A stretch of DNA of 56,213 bases from positions 89,435-145,647 of the forward strand of contig JACONG010000005.1 in the NCBI GenBank assembly GCA_014323865.1, given 5' to 3'. Below the pieces are notes generated by a model. It had not been told where the DNA came from and did not search any database. It was given only the letters and a program-made list of their open reading frames with translations. Positions within the stretch are counted from its first letter, which is position 1. Every line of letters begins with the position of its first letter. The position numbers were made by a program, and so were the translations under genes. Origin of the DNA: Rhodospirillales bacterium. GTDB taxonomy: Bacteria; Pseudomonadota; Alphaproteobacteria; SP197. Below, in pieces: positions 1-8,788 of this stretch.

Positions 1-2
1 TC

Positions 3-2252
3 GGGCAGCAGCTTTACGTCACGCTGGTTGACGGCCCGGCGGGCTCGGGCCTGAAGCGGCTCGGTCTGGTCGTGCTTGATGCCGGCGACAACGGCCTGAT
101 TCTGGTCAGCCGCCCCGACGGCGATGTCGGTTTCGAAGGCCAACGCATCAGTGACCTTGATGAGATCGCCACGGCCCTGCCGCCGGCTGTTGCGACATCC
201 GAAGTGACGGAGGCCACCGACGATGAGGTTCTCGCCAAGGAGGGCGCAGAGGCCGATCCGGCCGCAGCGGAGCAGGCGCCGATCCCCGAATTTGTCGACT
301 TCGCCCGTCCGATCAGCATCGACGAGCTCGCGGTCGAACAGGGCGACACGCTGATGTCGATCCTGCTGCGCGCGGGCGCCGACCGGATCGAGGCCGATCG
401 GGCGATCCGCGCGCTCCGACCACACTACGATCTGCGTCATCTTCAGATCGGCCAGGAGGTCAAGGTCGCCTTCGAGGACGACAACGGCGACGGCGAATTG
501 CTGGTCACTGTCAGCATCCGTATCAAGGAAGACCTCTACGTTCAGGCCGACCTCCAGGGCGACAGCTTCATGGCCGGCCGGATCACGACACCGATCAACC
601 CCGTCTTCACCGGCAACCTGGCCAGGGTCTCGCCGGCCGCCGATATCGACTCCCTGATTCAGCAGGAGCCCGACGGTGACCCCGAGGCCGTCGCCGAGGA
701 GGCCGAGACGGTGGTGGCGGCCGTGCCGGACTACGGGGACGACCCCGCGCCGGTGAGCGACATCGAGAGTGAACTCGAACTCTCGGCCTCTGCGGAGCAG
801 TCCTGGTTCACGATCCAGGAAGACGAGACCGTCCCGAACCTGCTTCGGCTGCTGACGCCCAACGGACACGAGATCAACAAGATCGTCGCCCTGCTCGCGG
901 CCGAGATGGATCTCAACTCCATGGACGCCGGACAGCAGATGGTCGTCATCACCGACGAGGACTTCTCCGGCGTCAGGATCGTCGCCCTCTCGCTCGATCG
1001 ACCGGAAGGCGGCACGTGGTCGGTGGTGGTCCAGCGCGACGGCGGCTACGGCATCCGGGCCGCGAGCAGCCACGTCGATCTCTCGGACTTCAATGTTGCG
1101 CTGGCCGTGGTTGAGCCACAGCGTTTCGGACCCTGGCCAGAAGAGCCGAGCGGGGGAATCGAACTGATCTCGGTCGAGATCCCGTCCGGCGGCATCCTCA
1201 TGAACGCCCTGACAGGGCTTGGCATCGGCACGGTGCAGGCCGACGAGGCCGTCGACTCCCTGCGCGACGTCTTCGATCCCCGCAGCATCCAGGCCGGGCA
1301 GATCATCGACGTGACGATGGACGAGGACGGTCTGCTCAACATCAGCCTCAGCCCACGTGCCGGCGAGCGTGTCGAGGTCGCGCGCGACGAGGAGGGCTTT
1401 GTCTCGCGGCTGGTCGAGCTTCCGGTCGAGCGGGTCCTGCGCGCCACGGTCGGCCACATCGACAGCAGCCTTTATCAGGCCGCGCTCGACGGCGGCGTCC
1501 CGCCCGCGGTTCTGGCCGACATGATCCGGGCCTACAGCTTCGACGTCGACTTCCAGCGCGAGATCCGGTCGGGCGACAGTTTCGAGCTGCTGTACGAGGC
1601 GTATGTCGGCGAAGAGGGCAACGTCGTGCGCTACGGCACACTGCTCTATGCCACGTTGCGGGTCTCGGGCGTCAGCCTGCCAATCTATCAGTTCACACCC
1701 TCAAGCGGTTTCATCGACTACTTCAACGAGCGCGGCGAAAGCGTGCGCAAGGCGTTGATCCGTACGCCGATCGACGGCGCGCGCATCACGTCCAACTTCG
1801 GCATGCGCACGCTCAGCGGCTACACCCGCATGCACAAGGGCGTCGATTTCGGCGCACCGACCGGCACGCCGATCGTGGCAGCGGGCGACGGCATCATCGA
1901 GGACCTCGGCTGGTTCGGCGGCTACGGCAACTACATCCGCATCCGCCACAACAGCACCTACAAGACGGCCTATGCCCACATGAGCGCGTATGCCAGCGGC
2001 CTGGGCGAAGGCAACCGGGTTCGCCAGGGGCAGGTCATCGGCTATGTCGGTAGCACCGGCAACTCGACCGGCCCGCATCTGCACTACGAGGTTCTGGTCA
2101 ACAACGAGCAGATCAATCCGCTCGATGTGAACCTGCCGTCCGGCGAGATCCTCGAAGGCGACGAGCGCGACGCGTTCTATGTCGTGCGCGACGAGCGCGA
2201 CGCGCTCTTCGCCCAACACCTCGCAGAACCGCTGGTTGCCAGTGGCAACTGA
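3..2252 (+). CDS. M23 family (LytM-type) metallopeptidase, 5' end outside window
   Basis: Envelope murein endopeptidase or endopeptidase-activator type protein. The reading frame is open to the left edge (the first codons before the GTG at 72 read in frame), so the N-terminus and signal peptide lie outside. Two or three LysM/OapA-like modules (around nt 310-480, 800-970 and 1160-1330; e.g. 'VEQGDTLMSILL' and 'IQEDETVPNLLRLL') precede a C-terminal M23 domain from about nt 1750. The Zn ligands are visible as HKGVDFG (about residue 588 counted from nt 72) and HLHYE (about 669), so the active site looks intact. The C-terminal tail contains a 15-bp direct repeat with a 30-bp period (2160-2174 and 2190-2204) giving a duplicated DERDA motif. 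It is convergent with the next cupin gene. Family assignment is firm; the exact substrate or partner is not visible. Confidence 0.9.
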   Translation, partial: GQQLYVTLVDGPAGSGLKRLGLVVLDAGDNGLILVSRPDGDVGFEGQRISDLDEIATALPPAVATSEVTEATDDEVLAKEGAEADPAAAEQAPIPEFVDFARPISIDELAVEQGDTLMSILLRAGADRIEADRAIRALRPHYDLRHLQIGQEVKVAFEDDNGDGELLVTVSIRIKEDLYVQADLQGDSFMAGRITTPINPVFTGNLARVSPAADIDSLIQQEPDGDPEAVAEEAETVVAAVPDYGDDPAPVSDIESELELSASAEQSWFTIQEDETVPNLLRLLTPNGHEINKIVALLAAEMDLNSMDAGQQMVVITDEDFSGVRIVALSLDRPEGGTWSVVVQRDGGYGIRAASSHVDLSDFNVALAVVEPQRFGPWPEEPSGGIELISVEIPSGGILMNALTGLGIGTVQADEAVDSLRDVFDPRSIQAGQIIDVTMDEDGLLNISLSPRAGERVEVARDEEGFVSRLVELPVERVLRATVGHIDSSLYQAALDGGVPPAVLADMIRAYSFDVDFQREIRSGDSFELLYEAYVGEEGNVVRYGTLLYATLRVSGVSLPIYQFTPSSGFIDYFNERGESVRKALIRTPIDGARITSNFGMRTLSGYTRMHKGVDFGAPTGTPIVAAGDGIIEDLGWFGGYGNYIRIRHNSTYKTAYAHMSAYASGLGEGNRVRQGQVIGYVGSTGNSTGPHLHYEVLVNNEQINPLDVNLPSGEILEGDERDAFYVVRDERDALFAQHLAEPLVASGN

Positions 2253-2363
2253 GTTCCGGATCGACGGACCGACGGAAAGAAACGACCGCCGGACAGACAG
2301 CTGGTGCTGCTGGAGACCTGGCGTGAGGCCGTTGCTGCCTTTGCGCAGACTTGTGTCTGAAGT

Positions 2364-2768
2364 TCAGAGATCGGTACGCGGATCCTCGACGAAGGTGTGA
2401 ATCTCGTCCTTGCGCGGGGTCGCGGTCAGCAGCGTGACGCCCTCGTCGGAGCAAAAGCGATGCCAGCAGCCGCGCGGCACGACAACGACCATGCCGGTAT
2501 CGAGTTCCAGGGTCTGTTTCTCGTCGTCGATGATGATGTCGAACTTCGTGGACCCGCCGATCACGTGAACGAACTCGTCGCCCTTCATGTGCCGCTCCCA
2601 TCCAGCGTTGCCGTTGAAGCGCCCGAGGAAGACGCCGCAATCGAGGAAATCGCCACCGCCGAGTTCGGCGAAGGCATGTTCGACCTCCGCTTCCGTCGTC
2701 TGCGGTCCACGATCCACAATGGGTGTCAGTGCGGCGGTCGCATCGGCGACGTTGATGGCCCTGATCAT
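2364..2768 (-). CDS. Single-domain cupin protein
   Basis: A protein of about 134 aa with one beta-barrel cupin domain. Metal-site-like residues are visible in the two cupin motifs: an H-x-K-x-D-E-F-V-H-V stretch followed by a glycine-rich turn (motif 1), and V-P-x-G-x-W-H-R-F (motif 2). The start at 2768 is chosen because GGGAGAGG lies five bases upstream; an upstream in-frame start at 2798 would add ten residues of basic junk. It is transcribed divergently from the XRE-cupin regulator at 2846, and the 77-bp spacer holds two dyads, so the regulator probably controls both. Small cupins of this type bind a metal and act as isomerases, lyases or sensors; the substrate is unknown. It could be part of one catabolic module with the cupin/TauD genes at 3.7-5.4 kb. 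Confidence 0.75.
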   Translation of the reverse strand: MIRAINVADATAALTPIVDRGPQTTEAEVEHAFAELGGGDFLDCGVFLGRFNGNAGWERHMKGDEFVHVIGGSTKFDIIIDDEKQTLELDTGMVVVVPRGCWHRFCSDEGVTLLTATPRKDEIHTFVEDPRTDL

Positions 2769-2802
2769 TGTCCTCTCCCGGTTCGGCTTGCGAGTCACAG
2801 TG

Positions 2803-2836
2803 TGATACTATAGTGTTATTCTCGATATCAAGAGAA
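2803..2836. promoter_or_regulatory. Divergent promoter/operator with two dyads
   Basis: An AT-rich spacer between the divergent cupin and XRE genes. It contains the self-complementary octamer ACTATAGT (2807-2814) and the inverted repeat TTCTC-N8-GAGAA (2819-2836), ten bases before the regulator start. Position and symmetry suggest autoregulation by the XRE protein. Binding is inferred, not shown. Confidence 0.45.
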
Positions 2837-2845
2837 CCTTTTGTC

Positions 2846-3466
2846 ATGCCCCCCGATCCGCATCTCGCCCTCGTCCGGACCGGTGACGACACCGCATCCC
2901 GCAGCGCCCCGACAAGCCTTGATCTCGGCGCACGCGTGCGCGAGCTGCGGACCGAAAGCGGTTGGAGCCTGGACGATGCCGCGGTCCGCATCGGTCTCTC
3001 GCGCTCGTCGCTCTACAAGATCGAGAAGGGCAAAATGTCGCCCACCTTCGATACGATGAAGAAGCTCGCCGACGGTTTCGACCTCGACATCCAGAGGTTG
3101 CTGGGCGCGACCGGCGGTCACCGCGCCGCCGGCCGACGGTCGGTCACCCGCCGCGGCGACAACCCCCCCTGCAAGACCGATCACTACGACTACCGGCCGC
3201 TCGCCGAGGACCTCGCGCACAAGGCCATGCTACCGTTCGAACTGGTCGTTCGCGCCCGCTCCCTCGACGACTTCGCCGACTGGGACCGCCACGACACCGA
3301 GGAGTTCTGCCATGTGCTCAGCGGCACGATGGCGCTCTACACCGAGTGCTATGAACCCGTAACGCTGAAGGCCGGCGACAGCATCTACTACGACGGGCGC
3401 ATGGGGCACGCCTGCGTCTCGGTCGGCAGCGAGGATGCGGCCATCCTCTGGGTCAGCGCACCCTGA
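2846..3466 (+). CDS. XRE-family transcriptional regulator with C-terminal cupin sensor domain
   Basis: A 206-aa DNA-binding regulator. The HTH_XRE domain occupies about residues 30-90 (LGARVRELR, the SRSSLYKIEKGK recognition region, then TFDTMKKLADGF). A cupin domain fills the C-terminal half, with an E-F-C-H-V-L-S-G motif followed by a second motif around LKAGDSIYYDGRMGH. This architecture is that of the PuuR-like XRE-cupin regulators, in which the cupin senses a small metabolite. The start at 2846 gives a normal N-terminus; a TTG-type upstream extension to 2768 would run through the operator region. Divergent from a cupin enzyme and upstream of a cupin/TauD module, it is the probable local regulator of both. 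The ligand is unknown. Confidence 0.85.
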   Translation: MPPDPHLALVRTGDDTASRSAPTSLDLGARVRELRTESGWSLDDAAVRIGLSRSSLYKIEKGKMSPTFDTMKKLADGFDLDIQRLLGATGGHRAAGRRSVTRRGDNPPCKTDHYDYRPLAEDLAHKAMLPFELVVRARSLDDFADWDRHDTEEFCHVLSGTMALYTECYEPVTLKAGDSIYYDGRMGHACVSVGSEDAAILWVSAP

Positions 3467-3699
3467 CCCGCTGCACTCGACCGATGAGCCAGATCGTTTC
3501 GTTTTCCAAAACCGTTGCTCTGAGCCGATCCAGCATGATCGTGGAGAGCCCGCGCGAGTACTGCGGCGTGTCCATGGCCGCGACCGCCGAATTGATCCGG
3601 CAGGGTACGGGCAATCTTCACCGGCCTGTGACATCGCAATCGTCGGCAAGCATCGCCATATCGTTCGGACAGTGTGACGTAGACCATCATGACCCATCA

Positions 3700-4050
3700 A
3701 TGACCGACGGCCTGAACGACGATCTTTCCGTGCCCGTGGCGATCAACACTGCGGCGATGGATTGGGAACCGAGCCCAAGCCCGACCGTGTGGCGCAAGCG
3801 CCTCGATCGTGTCGGGCCACCGGAATCGGGTCGTGTGACGTCGGTGGTGCGCTACGATCCCGGCAGCAGGTTCCATGCGCACCCTCACCCCGACGGCGAG
3901 GAGATCCTCGTGCTTGAGGGTATCTTCTCGGACCAGACGGGCGACTATCCCGCCGGCAGCTACCTGCTGAACCCCGAGGGATTTGAACACGGCCCGTACT
4001 CCGAGGAGGGCTGCCGGCTGTTCGTGAAGCTGCGCCAGTATCCAGGTTGA
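3700..4050 (+). CDS. Cupin (ChrR-like) domain protein
   Basis: A protein of about 116 aa with one cupin of the anti-ECF-sigma ChrR type but without the anti-sigma helical domain. The metal-binding motif reads H-A-H-P-H-P-D-G-E-E-I-L-V-L-E-G, followed by a Y-P-A-G-S-Y motif and an H in GFEHGPY. The start at 3700 (ATGACCGAC) is preferred; an open frame back to 3484 has no conserved sequence. The following cupin at 4061 is a paralogue: both begin with an I-x-T-x-A-x-D-W-x-P block, so the pair resembles a two-domain bicupin split into two genes, ten bases apart. It is probably cotranscribed with the dioxygenase downstream. Enzymatic role unknown. Confidence 0.7.
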   Translation: MTDGLNDDLSVPVAINTAAMDWEPSPSPTVWRKRLDRVGPPESGRVTSVVRYDPGSRFHAHPHPDGEEILVLEGIFSDQTGDYPAGSYLLNPEGFEHGPYSEEGCRLFVKLRQYPG

Positions 4051-4060
4051 GCGCAGCCAT

Positions 4061-4369
4061 TTGCTCATCAAGACCGAGGCCGTGGACTGGCAGCCGACGG
4101 ACACAGACGGCATCTCCGAGAAGCTGCTCTACAGCGAGAGCGGTCATGCCGAGACGGTCCGCCAGATCCGCATGGAAACCGGTACCGCTCTCAGCCTCGA
4201 CCGTGCCGGCGGCACGGAAATCTTCGTCATGGAGGGCGCCACCCGGGGCGGCGACAAGGCCTTGACCGAGGGGGCATGGCTTCGCTACCCTTCCGGTTCC
4301 CCGCTCGTGCTCGAGGCCACCATGCCGACCACGCTCTACATCAAGGCAGGACATCTCGCCGATGGCTGA
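4061..4369 (+). CDS. Second ChrR-like cupin domain protein
   Basis: A 102-aa protein, paralogous to the gene just upstream. The only plausible in-frame start is TTG at 4061, because a TGA at 4025 closes the frame and no ATG or GTG follows it; this start aligns with the conserved block of the upstream cupin. The first cupin motif is degenerate relative to the neighbour: the HxHPxGEE cluster is replaced by a sequence lacking the paired histidines, although an E-I-F-V-M-E-G core remains. It may therefore not bind metal and may serve as the partner half of a heterodimeric bicupin (inference). Its end overlaps the dioxygenase start by eight bases, indicating translational coupling. Confidence 0.6.
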   Translation: MLIKTEAVDWQPTDTDGISEKLLYSESGHAETVRQIRMETGTALSLDRAGGTEIFVMEGATRGGDKALTEGAWLRYPSGSPLVLEATMPTTLYIKAGHLADG

Positions 4370-5411
4370 GGCCGGGCTGCGCACGGTCGACGGGCCCGCA
4401 GCGTGGTACGGTCCCGCGATGGCACAGGACGGGTCCTGGCTTCATTCGTTCACCGAAGCCCACATCGCCGAGCTCGAGTCGGCGATGGCCGCGCTGGACG
4501 AGGCGCGCGACATCACAACCGTCAGCCGAGACAACACAGACATGCCGGCGCTCGACGCTGTGCTCACCGGTGTGGAGGACGAGGTTGTCCGTGGTCGCGG
4601 CTTCGTGCTGCTGCGCGGCCTACCCGTGGAACGCTGGAGCCGACGGCAATCGGCACTGGCCTATTGGCTGATCGGCTCCCGACTCGGGGTTGCCGTGCCG
4701 CAGAATGCGGTCGGTCACGTCCTCGGACATGTGAAGGACCTGGGCAACGATCCGGCCGATCCCATGACGCGCATCTACACGACCAATGCACGGCAGGAGT
4801 ACCACACCGATTCCTGCGACATAGTGGCCCTGCTCTGTCTGCACGGCGCGAAAGCCGGCGGTGCCAGCGCGCTCTGCAGTTCGACCACCGTCTGGAACGA
4901 AGTCGTGCGCCGCAGGCCAGACCTGGCGCGGGTGCTGACCGAACCCTTCCCGACCGACCGCAAGGACGAGGTCCCGCCCGGCAAGCAGCCGACCTATCCG
5001 ATGCCGATCTTTCACGATGTCGGTGGCGAGATCACGTGCGTCTATGCCCGCGCCTTTATCGAGGCGGCCCAGACCCGACTGGATGTGCCGCGCCTCACGC
5101 CTGAGCAGATCGAGGCGCTGGACCTCGTCGATGCGCTGGCCGAAGACGACACGATCAGGCTCGACATGGCGTTTCAGCCCGGCGACATCCAGGTGCTTCA
5201 CAACCACCAGATTCTCCACGCCCGCACACCCTACGAGGACTGGCCGGAGCCCGAGCGCAAGCGCCATCTTCTGCGCCTGTGGCTCAGCGCCCACGACGGC
5301 CGCGAACTGCCGCACTGGTTTGCCGAGCGCTACGGCGCGATCGAACGCGGCGCCGTACGCGGCGGCATCCGCGTCGAAGGCCAGACCCTGCACGCTCCCC
5401 TGGAGCCCTGA
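4362..5411 (+). CDS. TauD/TfdA-family Fe(II)/2-oxoglutarate-dependent dioxygenase
   Basis: A 349-aa non-heme iron oxygenase. The facial triad is visible as H148-x-D150 (in YHTDSCD) and H286 (in NHQILHAR), and the R-x-x-L-L-R-L-W region that follows supplies the usual 2-oxoglutarate-binding arginine. Such enzymes hydroxylate small molecules with O2 and 2-oxoglutarate, often to release sulfite, amines or other leaving groups. It overlaps the upstream cupin by eight bases and closes the module XRE-cupin / cupin / cupin / cupin / dioxygenase. The substrate cannot be read from sequence; the arrangement suggests oxidative catabolism of one small compound sensed by the XRE-cupin protein. Confidence 0.85.
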   Translation: MAEAGLRTVDGPAAWYGPAMAQDGSWLHSFTEAHIAELESAMAALDEARDITTVSRDNTDMPALDAVLTGVEDEVVRGRGFVLLRGLPVERWSRRQSALAYWLIGSRLGVAVPQNAVGHVLGHVKDLGNDPADPMTRIYTTNARQEYHTDSCDIVALLCLHGAKAGGASALCSSTTVWNEVVRRRPDLARVLTEPFPTDRKDEVPPGKQPTYPMPIFHDVGGEITCVYARAFIEAAQTRLDVPRLTPEQIEALDLVDALAEDDTIRLDMAFQPGDIQVLHNHQILHARTPYEDWPEPERKRHLLRLWLSAHDGRELPHWFAERYGAIERGAVRGGIRVEGQTLHAPLEP

Positions 5412-5647
5412 AACCCGACAACATCAGCCCCCCTTTCCCGGGATCGGAAGAGGGAGGGACCCGACGCGTCAGCGGTGGGAGGGTTAGGGGTCGATGGTGC
5501 GAACCGTCCCACCGGTTCCCCCTCAACCGGCTCCGACGAGGCTTGTTCCTCGCCCAGTCTGCACTGCCCTCTCACCGGAGAGGCGAGGGGATGTTTGGCG
5601 ATCATGCGTTCCTGACGCCGCCTCCCGTCCACACGCTTCAGGAGGGG
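5412..5647. other. Intergenic spacer without recognised gene
   Basis: GC-rich spacer between the dioxygenase and the SDR remnant. I see no conserved ORF. A good ribosome-binding site (AGGAGGGG, 5640-5647) sits just before the SDR remnant start, showing that the remnant was once a translated gene. Confidence 0.4.
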
Positions 5648-5943
5648 ATGATGGGTGGACGACTGGAAGGCAGGACAGCACTGATAACCGGTGGCGGTCG
5701 CGGTATCGGTGAGGGTATCGCCAGGGTGTTCGCGCGCGAGGGCGCCAGGATCCTGATCGCCACACGCACTGTGAGGCGCGGCGAGAAGGTCGCGCGCGAG
5801 ATTGAAAAGGCGGGCGGAACCGCGTCGGCATGCCCGAGGACATCGCGCATGCCGCCCTCTGTCTCGCCAGCGACGAGGCGAGCTCCGTCACCGGCCAGAC
5901 TATCATCGTTGACGGCGGTCAGATCATGCCCGAGAGCCAAACA
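5648..5943 (+). pseudogene. Short-chain dehydrogenase/reductase, internally deleted
   Basis: The N-terminal Rossmann start is intact (ATGATG after a strong RBS; TGGGRGIGEGIA cofactor motif; a typical second strand and helix ending near GGTASA at about 5825). In the next reading frame it jumps directly to the C-terminal end of an SDR ([14 protein letters not shown] ... [11 protein letters not shown], from about 5830). The central part with the catalytic Ser/Tyr/Lys is missing, roughly 130-150 codons compared with a normal 250-aa SDR. The deletion also shifts the frame, so this is a non-functional remnant. The C-terminal frame then reads on into the adjacent hairpin repeat. Confidence 0.85.
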
Positions 5944-5956
5944 GGGGCGCTCCAGA

Positions 5957-6075
5957 GTGGATCGTACCCGGTTGGAACCGCAGGCGGTTCCAACCGGGTG
6001 CGAGAATCCGCTCTGAATCCAGAGACTCAGAGCATATCCCGTTCAGATTGATTCAATCTGAACGGGATATGCTCT
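5957..6075. repeat. Dispersed double-hairpin repeat, copy A
   Basis: An element of about 120 bp with two strong stem-loops. Stem 1 has perfect 15-bp arms (5966-5980 and 5985-5999, 4-nt loop). Stem 2 has perfect 22-bp arms (6029-6050 and 6054-6075, 3-nt loop). Stem 2 overlaps the clpB stop codon (6074-6076), so it forms the 3' end of the clpB transcript and may stabilise or terminate it. Related copies lie at about 48.71-48.83 kb and, inverted and shorter, at about 36.14-36.20 kb. Confidence 0.85.
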
Positions 6076-8674
6076 AGGCGGCTTCCCCGGTCGCGACGGG
6101 CGCGCCGTTGATGACGAGACCGAGCGCAGTCGCCGTGACGGTCACCGTGACGCCGTCCCTGACCTCGCCCTTGAGCAGCAGCTCGGCGAGCGGGTTCTGC
6201 AGTTCGCGCTGGATCACACGCTTGAGCGGCCGGGCGCCGTAGACGGGGTCGTAGCCCTCGGTTCCGAGCCACTCCGTGGCGGCCTCGTCGAGCGCGATGG
6301 TGATCTTGCGGTCGGCCAGAAGCTTGCGCAGGTGCGCCATCTGGAGATCGACGATCGCCGCCATCTGCTCACGCTTGAGGCGGTGGAACAGGATGATCTC
6401 GTCGAGCCGGTTGAGGAACTCCGGCCGGAAGTGGCCCTTCACGGCGTTCATCACCTGCTCGCGCGCCAGTTCTGCCTCGTCGTCCTGGCCGAGTGCCGCA
6501 AGGAACTCGGCACCGATGTTCGACGTCATGACGATCAGTGTGTTCTTGAAGTCGACCGTGCGGCCCTGGCCATCGGTGAGCCGGCCGTCGTCGAGCACTT
6601 GGAGAAGCACGTTAAAGACATCGGGGTGCGCCTTCTCGATCTCGTCGAACAGCACGACCTGATAGGGCCGGCGACGCACGGCCTCGGTCAGGACACCGCC
6701 CTCCTCGTAGCCGACGTAACCCGGCGGCGCGCCGATCAGGCGAGAGACCGCGTGTTTCTCCATGAACTCGGACATGTCGATGCGCTGCATCGCGTGTTCG
6801 TCGTCGAACAGGAACTCGGCGAGCGCCTTCACGAGCTCGGTCTTGCCAACGCCCGTGGGGCCGAGGAACATGAAGCTGCCGATGGGCCGGTTCGGATCCT
6901 GCAGACCGGCGCGCGCACGGCGCACGGCATTGGAGACCGCGACCAGCGCGTCCCTCTGGCCCACCACGCGGCGGCCGAGACCGTCTTCCATCTGGAGCAG
7001 CTTCTCGCGCTCGCCCTCGAGCATCTTGTCGACAGGAATGCCGGTCCAGCGCGAGACCACGGCGGCGATGTGGTCGTCGGTCACCGCCTCCTCGAGCATG
7101 CGGTGGGCCTCCGCCTCTTCGGACGCGGTGAGCCCGGCTTCGAGATCGGGGATCACGCCATAGGCCAGTTCGCCGGCGCGCGCGAGGTCGCCGCGGCGCT
7201 GGGCCTGGTCGAGTTCCAGACGTGCGTGGTCGAGCTCCTCCTTGATCTTCTGGGACGAAGCGAGCTGTTCCTTTTCCTTCTCCCACTCGGATGTGAGTTC
7301 GAAGGAGCGACCTTCGAGGTCGGCCAACTCACGCTCCAGCTTCTCAAGCCGGTCGCGGGACCCCTTGTCGTCCTCCTTCTTGAGTGCCTCGCGTTCGATC
7401 TTGAGCTGGATGATGCGACGGTCAAGCTCGTCGATCTCCTCGGGTTTGGAGTCCACCTCCATCTTGAGGCGGCTCGCGGCCTCGTCGACCAGGTCGATGG
7501 CCTTGTCCGGCAGGAAGCGGTCGGTGATGTAGCGGTTCGAGAGCGTGGCGGCGCCAACGATCGCGCTGTCGCTAATGCGCACGCCGTGATGCAGCTCGTA
7601 CTTCTCCTTGAGACCGCGCAGGATCGAGATCGTGTCCTCGATCGTGGGTTCGGCAACGAAGACCGACTGAAACCGGCGTGCCAGAGCGGCGTCCTTCTCG
7701 ATGTGCTTGCGATACTCATCGAGCGTCGTGGCGCCGACGCAGTGCAGCTTGCCGCGCGCCAGCATCGGCTTCAGCAGGTTCGACGCATCCATCGAGCCTT
7801 CGGCCGCGCCGGCCCCGATCAGCGTGTGGAGCTCGTCGATGAAGACGACGATCTCGCCGTCCGCGGACTCGATCTCCTCGAGCACGGCCTTCATGCGCTC
7901 CTCGAACTCGCCACGGAACTTCGCGCCCGCGACCATCAAGCCGAGGTCGAGCGACAACAGCGTCTTGTTCTTCAGGGAATCCGGCACATCGCCGTTGATG
8001 ATGCGCAGCGCCAGACCCTCGACGATGGCGGTCTTGCCGACACCGGGCTCACCGATCAGCACGGGATTGTTCTTCGTGCGGCGCGACAGCACCTGCATGG
8101 TGCGACGGATCTCCTCGTCACGTCCGATGACGGGATCGAGGTCGCCCTTGCGTGCCGCTTCGGTCAGATCGCGGGCGTACTTCCTGAGCGCATCGTAGCT
8201 TTCCTCCGCGCTGGCGCTATCTGCCGTGCGGCCCTTGCGCATGTCGGCGATGGCCGCTTCAAGTGCCTGAGGCGTGAGGCCCGACGTGCGCAGGATCGAG
8301 GCGGCCTGGCTGCCCTCGTCCACGGCGAGCGCCATGAGAAGCCGTTCGGCCGTGACGAAGCTGTCGCCGGCTTTCTCCGCAAGCTTCGGCGCGCTCTCGA
8401 AGACACGAGCAAGTTCAGGCGTCAGGTGAACCTGGCCAGCGCCAGTGCCGTCCACGACCGGCTGCTTACCCAGTTCGGCATCGGTGGCGTTGAGCGCTTG
8501 CCCGGCGTCGGCGCCGGCGGCACGCAACAGTCCCGCCGCCAGGCCTTGGTTGTCGGCCAGCAGCGCGTGCAAGAGATGCTCAGCGGTCAGCCGCTGGTGG
8601 CCGCGCGCGAGGGCAAGGGTCTGCGCCGCCTGCACGAAGCCGCGGGCGCGATCTGTATAACGTTCAAAGTCCAT
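6074..8674 (-). CDS. clpB: ATP-dependent chaperone ClpB
   Basis: An 866-aa Hsp100 disaggregase, the usual ClpB length. In order it shows: N-terminal Clp_N double repeat (about 1-150); AAA-1 with Walker A GEPGVGKT and [11 protein letters not shown]; the long coiled-coil M-domain (about 410-520, rich in E/K/L), which distinguishes ClpB from ClpA/ClpC; and AAA-2 with [10 protein letters not shown], a pore YVGYEEGG loop and sensor motifs. It works with DnaK to resolubilise aggregated protein in the cytoplasm. It follows DUF4167 and prmC, a common alphaproteobacterial order. Its TAG stop sits inside a 22-bp hairpin. An upstream CTTG / CATAT pair may be a heat-shock promoter. Confidence 0.97.
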   Translation of the reverse strand: MDFERYTDRARGFVQAAQTLALARGHQRLTAEHLLHALLADNQGLAAGLLRAAGADAGQALNATDAELGKQPVVDGTGAGQVHLTPELARVFESAPKLAEKAGDSFVTAERLLMALAVDEGSQAASILRTSGLTPQALEAAIADMRKGRTADSASAEESYDALRKYARDLTEAARKGDLDPVIGRDEEIRRTMQVLSRRTKNNPVLIGEPGVGKTAIVEGLALRIINGDVPDSLKNKTLLSLDLGLMVAGAKFRGEFEERMKAVLEEIESADGEIVVFIDELHTLIGAGAAEGSMDASNLLKPMLARGKLHCVGATTLDEYRKHIEKDAALARRFQSVFVAEPTIEDTISILRGLKEKYELHHGVRISDSAIVGAATLSNRYITDRFLPDKAIDLVDEAASRLKMEVDSKPEEIDELDRRIIQLKIEREALKKEDDKGSRDRLEKLERELADLEGRSFELTSEWEKEKEQLASSQKIKEELDHARLELDQAQRRGDLARAGELAYGVIPDLEAGLTASEEAEAHRMLEEAVTDDHIAAVVSRWTGIPVDKMLEGEREKLLQMEDGLGRRVVGQRDALVAVSNAVRRARAGLQDPNRPIGSFMFLGPTGVGKTELVKALAEFLFDDEHAMQRIDMSEFMEKHAVSRLIGAPPGYVGYEEGGVLTEAVRRRPYQVVLFDEIEKAHPDVFNVLLQVLDDGRLTDGQGRTVDFKNTLIVMTSNIGAEFLAALGQDDEAELAREQVMNAVKGHFRPEFLNRLDEIILFHRLKREQMAAIVDLQMAHLRKLLADRKITIALDEAATEWLGTEGYDPVYGARPLKRVIQRELQNPLAELLLKGEVRDGVTVTVTATALGLVINGAPVATGEAA

Positions 8675-8709
8675 GCTGCGTCACCCTTCGGGTTCAACGA
8701 TCTGGACCG

Positions 8710-8740
8710 TATATGATGTGCTATTTTTGCAACACAAGGG
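8710..8740 (-). promoter_or_regulatory. Candidate heat-shock (RpoH-type) promoter of clpB
   Basis: On the minus strand CCCCTTG is followed, after an AT-rich spacer of about 17 nt, by CATCATATAC, resembling alphaproteobacterial RpoH promoters (CTTG ... C-rich/TAT). It lies 40-65 bp before the clpB start. ClpB is a standard RpoH target, which supports the guess, but the match is loose. Confidence 0.35.
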
Positions 8741-8788
8741 GTTGACGGCCCAATCGCCAACCCCAACCTCACTTCAACCTACAAGGCG

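Noticed and set aside
6332..8716. A 794-codon plus-strand ORF opposite clpB
   Set aside because: It is the antisense shadow of a strongly conserved ClpB. Similar long antisense frames opposite lysC/NMO (16367-18712), the demethylase (38527-40707) and ccmF (46487-48817) are explained by high GC and codon bias.
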